Below are positions 55,746 through 64,000 of a DNA stretch of 64,000 bases, piece by piece. A program made the position numbers and the translations under genes. Position 1 is the stretch's first letter, and the number at the start of each line of letters is the position of its first letter. The notes below the pieces were generated by a model that saw only the letters and a list, made by a program, of their open reading frames with translations, did not search any database and had not been told where the DNA came from. The DNA is from Anniella stebbinsi (taxonomy: Eukaryota; Chordata; Lepidosauria; Squamata; Anniellidae): assembly GCA_029215795.1 (NCBI GenBank), contig JARDYH010000003.1, positions 10,938,001 through 11,002,000 on the forward strand, written 5' to 3'.

Positions 55746-56385
55746 ACCTAGCCGGTCCATGACTGAAGTGACATTTGCCTTGCTGTAGCTCAGTATCAGA
55801 GTGCAGTCTTTGTGTGCAGAAGCACCTCCAGCTAAAAGCAGCTTGGGTAATAGGGCTGGGAAATGTGAAATTGGTATAAGGCAGGTTCATGGGTATGTGA
55901 AACTTCGATCCATGTTTGTGCCTAGTGAGTCAGGTTCACTTTCTGAAATAGTGGGCCTTTCCCACATTCTTAAAAAAAACAACACATTATTTTTTTAAAA
56001 AAATCAACCACCAAAACAAGAGGTTCAAGTAGGATGGTGAGCCTAAATGAGTTGGTGTAGACATGCAAGCAAGCTTTTAAGTTTCACAGAGCTCTTCAGA
56101 CAAAATGGAAATCGACTTGTCTTGACAAAGAGTTCTGTGAAACCCAGAAGATTATGTGACTTTGCACTAAACGGGGGCCCAGTAAAAGGTGTAATTTTGC
56201 CTACTTTCATCTCCTTCATTCTCTGAGGGTGTAATTGCTCTTTATTTATTTTTAGAGTTTATGTTTTTCAGCCTTTTTGTCTCTCCTAGAGTGTTCACAG
56301 ATCTCCACTAGCAAAGGTTCCCTCGACTCAAAAGCAGCGGTTGCAATAAACTGTTGTGGGCACTCATTTGTGCATCTCTCCAAAC

Positions 56386-56704
56386 TAGGGTGACCATACG
56401 AAAAGGAGGACAGGGCTCCAGTATCTTTAACAGTTGCAAAGGACAGGGAATTTCAGCAGGTGTTGTTCATATGCATACATAACCTGGTGAAATTCCCTCT
56501 TCATTACAACAGTTAAAGCTGCAGGAGCCCTGTCCTCTTGACTATATCCAAAAGAGGGCAGGGCTTCTGCAGCTTTAACTTTGTGATGATGATGAAATTT
56601 CACCAGGTGCTGCATATATACAAATGACACCTGCTGAAATTCCATTTTCTATGAAACTGTTAAAGATACAGGGGCCCTGTCCTCCTTTTCATAAGGTCAG
56701 CCTA
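56386..56704. mobile_element. hAT-like palindromic MITE, 319 bp, 8-bp TSD CTCCAAAC
   Basis: Ends are TAGGGTGACCATACG and ATAAGGTCAGCCTA, flanked by CTCCAAAC at 56378-56385 and 56705-56712. Both halves contain inverted blocks (AGGAGGACAGGGCTCC and its complement; AATTTCAGCAGGTGT; GTTAAAGCTGCAGGAGCC), so the whole could fold into a long hairpin. No coding capacity. Confidence 0.85.
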
Positions 56705-58984
56705 CTCCAAACAAGCCTTGGTCTGTTTTATGTTTTTCTCCCAGCCAGTTTAATAATTAACACTATGAAGTCTCTGGACTGGCGTTATGTCCTTTAAATG
56801 TTTCTGCACAAAGGAAGCTTTGGGGGAGCAAAAACCCCAGCAGTTCTCTTGGCTGGCGGATGTTGACCTTTCTCACTGGGACTTGCCCACCTTCTCTGAA
56901 ACTCATTTTCTGCCCTTCTCATACCACTGGTGGCTCTTACGGACAACCCAGCCGTTAGCCATGTTCACCCTTGGCCCAAGCCCTCTCTTGGAATTTCACT
57001 GGCTCCTGCTTTCGAAAAAGGCGTTTAACGCTTGATTCCCTAGAGGGCTGTAGTGTTATTGAGCGGCATACAAGCAAAGGGTGATGGTTGCCGCTAGACA
57101 TGATCTCGGCATCTGCGAGCTTCCAAATCTGGATTTGCAGAGGTAATGCAAAATTGCGGGGTGGCTGGGCAGTGGAAAGGAGAAAAAATTCAAACGGGGG
57201 GGGGGGGCAGAGGTGGTTGCTTCACCTTTCTCACACTTGTTAGTTCTCACCTGCTATGATGCTTCCTGGCTGCTTTTCTCCCTTTTCTCCGCAGTGGGTC
57301 TTGACTTCTGGCATAGACCTGAGCTGATACATAACAGGCTAAAAGTGCCCTGGGATTGGGAGAGGGCATTTTTAGGAGGAAACAGGCCAGGAAGGGGAAA
57401 AGTTTGTTGATTTTCTTCTTTAAATGTCTCCCCCGCCAATCCTCAGGGACAATGTTGCAAAGCGATCACGAAACTCTGCATCTACATCGTAACATATAGT
57501 CCAGCTCTTAAGATGCTTTCAGGGGGTGTGGTTTTTAGGATTGTGAACTGCTGTAATTTAGTGACCCCCATGGCTGTGGGGGATGGATGAGGGCAGCTGG
57601 ACAGCCCCTTCCTTAATTCCCTACTAGTTCATCTCCCTTTTGTGTTATTTTTCTCCTCCTGGCTTTCTTGCAGCATTATCAGCTGGAGATAGGGCCGCAT
57701 AAGGGAGCAGATATCTGGGAGCACTTTCCCCTTCTCACCAAATCTGACCTGTGTCTTCCTTAAAATGCTTCTATCCTTCCCAGAATATGACCTAGTTAAT
57801 TTTGATTTAACCTGAGTTTGTTTTGCTGAAATTTATTTTCTTTATTTTTCCCCTGATCTGTTTTCCCCTCTCCTGTTTCTTTTCTGCTTTGCCCCATTCC
57901 TCCCTGATCTTTATTTTTAAAAATATTATTTTAAAAATATTATTTTAAAAGATATATACTACCTTTATCAAAGATTTCATTTCATGTTTATGATAATGTA
58001 CTGATGGGTTGTGTGTTCCTGTAGCATAGGCTGATGCAGCTTTCTCCATTCTGGTGACTCTCATATATGTTGGATTACAATTCCCATCATTCCCAGTCAC
58101 TGTGGCTATGATGGGAGGTGTAGACCAACACATTTGGAATACGGCAGCTTGGGGAAGGCTTGTCTTTGGGGCTGGGCGATGGGTGATATCTCTGATAGTG
58201 CTCAAATTGTATTTTGTACGCATTCAAGACTTGCGTGCAATCCTATCCATATCTGTACAAAATGAAAGCCCCACCGAATTCAGTGGAATTTCCTCCCAGG
58301 AAAGTCTGTGCAGGATTGCACCCTTAGTGAATAGCCACAGTTGTCTCTCTCTCCTTTTTCAGTTTGAGTTTTTGCAGTTCAAAATTTGCTATGTGCTTTT
58401 CAAGTTTTTCTTTTATGGTGGTACATTTTTTTTTCTGTTGAAATGGAAGCGGAAGTAAGGTGCTGTGTTGACTCAAGAATCTGCTAAATGGAGCTAGGAA
58501 ACTCCCAGTGGCCAGGAAATTAGGCTTCCTTCTCTTTTCTTTTAAAATTTGAGGGTGTTACCTGGGAATTATTTCTCCAGCCTTGCCAATAGGATTACAA
58601 CATGGCTGAAATGACAGATCACTTTGGCAGAAGGGGCCGCTGGCTTTGGATGTCTTCCAGCCTACTGCCTGAAGAGAATTCCTGTGTAGCTCCAAAGCCT
58701 GCTATCTTAACCAGCATCAGTAAAAGCAATTACTTGGATTCTCTCCCACTCCCTTTTTTCTTTTTAAGCCCTGGTTGACTTAAAAATAAATTCTCCATTT
58801 AAAAATAGACACTGCTGTATTTAGTGAACATGGCATTAAAGCCAGCTGCATAAGAAGGTTAAATTGGTTTGTTTGCACAGCTTATCTCCTGGAGGTGTAG
58901 GTGTGTGTCGCTTACAGCAGCTTTCCCCAGCCTGCTGCCCTCTAAACATGTTGGACTACAGATCCCATCAGGCCCAGCGAGCTT

Positions 58985-59205
58985 GGGCGTGTTTCAGTCA
59001 GAACTCTAAAGTCCTTCCTTGTATTGGTCTTGAATCTCCCCCTGATCAGCTTCATGGGAAGACCTCAGTGGGTTCTAGTATTATGAGAGAGGGAGAAAAA
59101 TGTCTCCCTATCCCCATCCTCTACGCCATGCATGATGTTGTACACCTCTGCCATATCTCCCCTCAACCTCCTTTTTCTCCCAAGCTAAACAATCCCTGCT
59201 GTTGT
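58985..59205 (-). mobile_element. CR1-type LINE fragment (minus)
   Basis: TCAGCTTCATGGGAAGACC, GGTTCTAGTATTATGAGAG and TACACCTCTGCCATATCTCC match the minus-strand element at 14240-14370. Confidence 0.75.
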
Positions 59206-59455
59206 AACCTGGGTTGAAAGGACTTCTGTGCCTCTGCCTGTGTGTTTGTGCTTTTGATGATATTTTAAATCTGTCGCTTTTGTTCAGAAATCTCCTCCAA
59301 GAACTGTGCTGCTGCCGTAATGTGTTTTCAGTGTTTTCTGGGCATCTTTAAAATGGTATTTGTAAGCCAGCTTGGAGACCAATATTTCTTTGAAAGGCAG
59401 GATGTCCAATTCATCCCTCCCAACGAATGTGTGTGGAGAGGAGTCAAGTTGGCAT

Positions 59456-59788
59456 CATAGGCGTGCCCGGCTCATTTCGTTAGGGGGTTCACCTTAAAGA
59501 CCCTTATTGGAGTGGAGGAGGGGAAAGTGCACTTTCTCGCCCCTCCACTGCTCCAATCGGGGCCTAAGGCCCCGATTGGAGCAGTGTGTGTGTGTGTGTG
59601 AGAAAGCTCGCTTTCCAGGGCCTCAGGAAGTGTGTAGTTCCCCCAGGGATGCTAATGGTGGCTTTCCAGAGGCTTTTCCATCCCTTTAAAAGCCCCAATT
59701 CAAGCGGGAGGGGGCAGGAAAGCAGAGGTGCTGTGGGAAATTAGGGTGTGCCTGGGCACACCCTGCACACCCTGTGCACACGCCTATG
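59456..59788. mobile_element. hAT-like MITE, 333 bp, imperfect 8-bp TSD, with internal perfect palindrome
   Basis: Ends CATAGGCGTGCCCGG and GTGCACACGCCTATG are inverted repeats. Flanks GTTGGCAT (59448-59455) and GTTGGTGT (59789-59796) match at 6 of 8 positions, consistent with an aged hAT duplication. A perfect inverted repeat with 16-bp arms around one base occupies 59550-59582. A short TG repeat follows at 59584-59600. Confidence 0.65.
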
Positions 59789-60394
59789 GTTGGTGTTTGG
59801 ACTTCACTCCTGGCATTGTGTGTGCTGAGCGAGCGCCCCATTGTTCACATTGATGTACAAGAGAGTATATTGCCAGTGGAGAATTCTGTGTCCGAAGGGA
59901 ACTGGTTGTGGTGCCCTTGATTGAAAACTGCTTTAGCCACAGCCCTTTGGATATAATTTTCTGTCTCCCAGTAGACATAGACAAATATGTGATCTGGCGT
60001 GCAGCTCTCTTTGCCATTGCTGCCAAGAAGATTACAAAGAAATATATCGCAGGGATCGCTGTCAATTGCAAAGGAGATGGCTGTATTTGATTTACGCTAC
60101 TTACGGACTAATGATAGACTATTTTTAAATTTCATATGTTTATTTTTATTAAAACATTTGTAACCTGCGCTATATCACTGGGATCTCAGGGCGGCATACG
60201 GATAATATTATAAGTTATATGTATTGTTTAACTTTGGTATTTCTTGCATTTCCTCCCTCGGTATGTGTGTATCTACTCTATGCAAAGGCCGTCGGCCAAA
60301 AGCAATAAAATTGGATTAGATTGGAATGCTAAATGGACCATCTTAAACCAATGGCCTTGCTTTGGTTGGCCAACTGGGCTTCTGTGAAAAGCCG

Positions 60395-60502
60395 CCTCCT
60401 TCACCCGCCAGTGTTGGACCACAAGCCCCATTGTCCCCAGCCGGCATGGCCACTGGGATGATGGGACATGTAGTCTAACCCATTTGGAGGGTGCCAGCTC
60501 AC
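60395..60502. mobile_element. Palindromic MITE of the CTCCCATCAGCCC family
   Basis: GGACCACAAGCCCCATTGTCC, CCGGCATGGCCACTGGGATG and CATTTGGAGGGTGCCAGC. Other partial copies are seen near 19693-19738, 20315-20390, 40815-40885, 58050-58165 and 58918-58985. Confidence 0.65.
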
Positions 60503-60959
60503 AGACAGCTGCTTTAAATGTTACCTATGGAATTGGAGGCTTTTTCAACTAGTATGTGTAGGTAGAGCCTGTAAACCTGCTGGAAGTATTTACTGCTATG
60601 AATTTCATCATTCTATCTATAAAAGTAGATTAGAGATGCCAACCTAGCAAGGCTGAAGTATGTCTGAGACAGTTGCTCTCATGCTCTTGAAAGAAACAGA
60701 GATGCAAGGCAGCTGGCCTAAGGTCACGTAGGTTTCCGCTGCCTTCTTGGTACTGTTAAGCTGCATTAAGACTGGTGACTTCCTGGAATACCTTGCATCC
60801 AAATGCCATTAAAACATCCATGCTTGGCCAAGTACTAGTTCCCTCTGTAAAAGTTAAATTAGGTCACCTGATGGTTAACATTCTGAAAAGTTGGGTGGAC
60901 GATAGTATGTTAAGATTACTTCCTCTTCTTAATCCCTGCAACGCTTAAAATTTTTTTTA

Positions 60960-61314
60960 GGCTGCCTCTACAAGAGGCATTTAAAGCTCTTTCAAGGCGC
61001 ATTAAAAAATTTACCTCTACAAGAACGGAGCGCAAATCGGGCGTAGAGGCGCGTTTTCTCTCCGATTATGCGCATTATCGAATGCGCGTTAAATAGCGAG
61101 TTTTATTTTGCTCCGGCCGTTAAAGCACATTTTGACTATGTGAACAAGCGCTTATGCACATTAACTACTTGTAAAGCGCATTTTGGTCATCCGTTAATGC
61201 GCTTCGCCGCCTCTCGCCGCCTCTCGTGCAGAGGTATTAGGCGTAAATGCGCTTCAGCGATTATGCGCATAATCGCCTAACCAGGCGCAAAAGCGAATCC
61301 TTGTAGAGGGGACC
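60960..61314 (+). mobile_element. Harbinger-like CpG-rich MITE, 355 bp, TTA TSD
   Basis: Terminal inverted repeats GGCTGCCTCTACAAGAGG and CCTTGTAGAGGGGACC are flanked by TTA at 60957-60959 and 61315-61317, as in PIF/Harbinger elements. Inside are repeated TAATGCGC/GCGCATTA motifs and a 20-bp perfect palindrome at 61257-61276. It shares its sequence with an inverted copy at 53959-54289. Confidence 0.65.
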
Positions 61315-61317
61315 TTA

Positions 61318-64000
61318 GTTTAACTTTAGGGTGAGATACAGTTCAGGAAACTTCACAAGAGCATTTCGCTCTGCTTCAAGGTGAATGCAGTTTCACCTTC
61401 CTTGGTACGTGGTCTTCTCTGAAAATCAATTTAAATGAAGATCTTTAAAAATTAAATCGATTCTTTTGATAGCAGTGGAACCCAGGAGGAATTCAGTTTA
61501 ATTTGTTAGAAGCGGAATGGGAGTTAGAAATAAACTCTTGATAAACCATAAAAGCAATTACATAGGGGATTTGTTCAGCGCCAGTGGAGCGTGGCTGCCA
61601 GCGTCAGGAAAAAAACCGAAATGAGGGGAAGTGAAGGCCCTGCCTACTTTCCAGACCACAGAGCTAAACAATCTTAACATGTTGCCTGCAATGGCAAAGG
61701 GGCCCAGAATGTGTGATCAGGTTTTCCTGGTACGTAACAAGCTCACTTCTCAAAGTTTGCCTCAATTGCTAATCACTGTTTACAAAACTTCAGAGCGAAT
61801 ACAGAATGGAGCAGAAGAAATGCTAAGATCAAACTTCGCATTTTAATTCAGGGTTGCAGGCACTCCTTCAGCCAGAGGGACAGATTACAGTTTGGAGACG
61901 CTCTCAGGTTGGGATGTAGAGATTTTGTTAAATCGGTTCTATGGATCCTAACTCCTTTAGAGTTCTGACTGGTTCTGACTGAAACTCGGAGCGGATTCAC
62001 CGCCTCCCTGACGTTGGAGCCACCAGACTCCACTAAAGGGGAGCGTGTGTCTGATAAACAAGATGAACAAATGAGGCGCTGCATTGCAGCTTCCTAATTA
62101 TTACCTGCCACAAATCTCTGGATGGCTCAAGGAGAGAGATGGATCGTTTGTCTCTCACTGAAGGCTATATTAATATCCTCTCTGGGGCCTGCAGGTTTGA
62201 ATGAGTTTCTGGTTTAGCTGTAATTAACATACCATGCATATCATTGGTGTGAGTACTGTGGATGGTGGTTGATGTCTTGTGACCATTTTGGGTTGTTGTT
62301 GTTTATTTAAATGTTTTGGAACAATTCCCAATGTGCACGCAGTGGTCTGGGTCACACATCACAGAACTGTGGGTTATAAAAAAAAGCCCAAACGCTCCCA
62401 CTGGAAGTAGGAGAGGTTCCGCAACCCTGTCACGGCTCCACCTATCACTTGGACCCCCTGAACAACTCCTCCAGGATCCTTTGCCTCCTTAAGAGTCTTA
62501 CCTTCCTTCCTTTACCTTCTCTTTCCCAATAACGTGGGGTTTAGGCTGAAGACGTGGAGTGAGTGACACTCGAGACCCTTTGTTGAACACAACAGTTTAC
62601 TAGAATATCAAAACAACCAAATTGGAAATAAAGGCATTTAGCAATAAAGCTGAGTGATGCAAAGGCATTAAAAGAAAATAAAAGCTGCAAAAATGCAAGT
62701 CCTTTACCCTAGCTGCATTTAGTTTTTTCCAGCTGCTTCTTCCTCATGCCCTTAACTTTTCCTGCTCTGCTTCTCTGGCTAGCTCTCTCCCTTTATCCCT
62801 TCTTCGTCCCCAAAACTGAAAGTACCATTTCAAACCTGAAGAAATGAAACTTAACTCTGGAAATAGAACGACTTCTCTCAGGGACATCCCCTCACAACAG
62901 AATAATGCCAGGCCTCTAAGGCCTGACCCTTTTACTTTGCTTGTGTTGGCCTCAAACCTTCACAAACCCACAGACTGTCCAACTGTGGTTTGCTTAGTTC
63001 TATGTGCGAACCAGGAACTCAGGTTTGTCTCTTCCCCCAACAAGCTGGAGGAGCAACCCAGCAACAAATTGTGGATTTTAGTTCCACCTTTTATCATTTT
63101 CAAGGGGTTGTACATGGGGTTATCCTATTTACCTTCACAACACAGGTAGCCATGCTGACCATAAGAAAAATCACAAACTCCATGATAGTGTAATTCATTA
63201 GTAGGCAACTTTTTTGAGCCATGGGCACATTTAGCAATTTGAGAAAGTGTCCTGCTGTGGGAGTGTGGCAAAGGACAAGGAACCTGCCCAAAAGCCCAAG
63301 TACAGGGCAGAGGTGGGGTCTGAGTGCCAACCCACTGACCAACTCACTTGAACCCAGTTTCTTGCATCAACAGAATTCTCATTTCATGGAAATCCCAGAT
63401 GCGGCTAAGAAAATGTTACATTTTTTAAAGTGGGAGGGGTAGATCACATTGGTGGGTGCCAGTAAGGCACCCTAGATCTCTTAACAGAATTCTCCGTAAC
63501 CCTCCTACACTGTTCTTTCGGAAAAGCCTCAACAGCTAAACCAGTATAAAACTGGTGTTAATGGAGATAGGCGCTGAGAATCAGAGCTGGTGATTTCCAT
63601 AGACAAAGCGATATCTCTACTGACTCTTTCAAGTAATGGAATATTCTAAAACATTCACTTTTGCTGCCAAATTACCGCGTTTACTGTAACTCTTATATAG
63701 TCCTGTCTCCGTAATTTTGATTTTCTTGTTAAGTTGTCTTTAAATAGAATTGGTTTCACTGAAGCCAGTGCGGTTCATCGTAAATAGTTGGATGTACTCC
63801 AATTTTGAAGAATCAATCTCCTAGCTATTAAAGCTAGATTTCAAGTGAAAGGTTTTTTTAATATTGTCAAATCATGTTTTTTTTATTGTGTGCAGCGACG
63901 CTTATCTGATACCTTCTGTGTTTTTTTCCCCTTTAGAACTCATGTCATTTTTTGATGATTTTAAAATATGCTACAGAGTAATTGGCTGACTCTTAATCTT
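61318..64000. other. Probable intronic DNA, mostly unique
   Basis: Apart from the repeat at 61945-62035, no exon or repeat family is recognised. Frames are under about 100 codons with no domain. Confidence 0.4.
61945..62035. repeat. Unsplit copy of the GGAGCCACCAG repeat family
   Basis: Contains GAGTTCTGACTGGTTCT joined directly to GACTGAAACTCGGAG, then GATTCACCGCC and GGAGCCACCAGACTCCACT. It serves as an internal empty-site reference for the LINE insertion in ECHDC3 intron 3. Class of element unknown. Confidence 0.65.

Overview
The window is vertebrate nuclear DNA, most likely from a squamate reptile and probably a lizard. Evidence for this: AG/GT spliced exons, widespread CpG depletion broken by three CpG islands, and a repeat set of CR1 3' ends (ATTCTATGATTCT tails), CR1/L2-superfamily LINEs, an L1, tRNA-derived SINEs, solo LTRs, and many palindromic hAT- and Harbinger-like MITEs. 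No bacterial gene, CRISPR array or operon is present.

One protein-coding gene can be assembled in full: ECHDC3 (enoyl-CoA hydratase domain containing 3) on the + strand. It has five coding exons at 19250-19455, 21941-22062, 22618-22715, 27083-27283 and 28854-29168. Every junction is GT-AG, the phases are consistent, and the product is 313 residues with a crotonase fold.

A CpG island at about 8500-8970 looks like a promoter for a gene running leftwards, with a good minus-strand splice donor at 8512-8513. A second island at about 52430-53070 looks like a rightward promoter with a donor at 53281. The human order USP6NL(-), ECHDC3(+), PROSER2(+) makes USP6NL and PROSER2 the natural candidates. 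No coding exon of either is recognised, so 1-8500 and 53300-64000 are probably first-intron or intergenic sequence.

Layout: 1-8500, mostly unique AT-rich DNA with scattered MITE remnants, ending in a C-rich strand-asymmetric tract. 8500-8970, CpG island. 9000-19100, intergenic, with LINE 3' ends, CR1, and a LINE split by a solo LTR. 19130-29170, ECHDC3, whose intron 3 holds a nearly complete 3.2-kb LINE inserted in an older repeat. 29200-52300, repeat-rich intergenic DNA with two more dated solo LTRs, a 1.04-kb hAT-like element, tandem hairpins, and an L1 nested in a LINE. 52430-53280, CpG island. 53300-64000, probable intron with Harbinger-like and hAT-like MITEs.

The mobile elements are the most informative content. 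Several have exact target-site duplications readable by eye: 5 bp for the LTRs, 8 bp for the hAT-like elements, 16 bp for the L1, and TTA for the Harbinger-like one. This permits a nesting history. The main novelty candidate is the 1.04-kb hAT-like element at 45307-46344, which carries GATCGG iterons at both ends and a GC-rich core studded with consensus splice-donor sequences on both strands.
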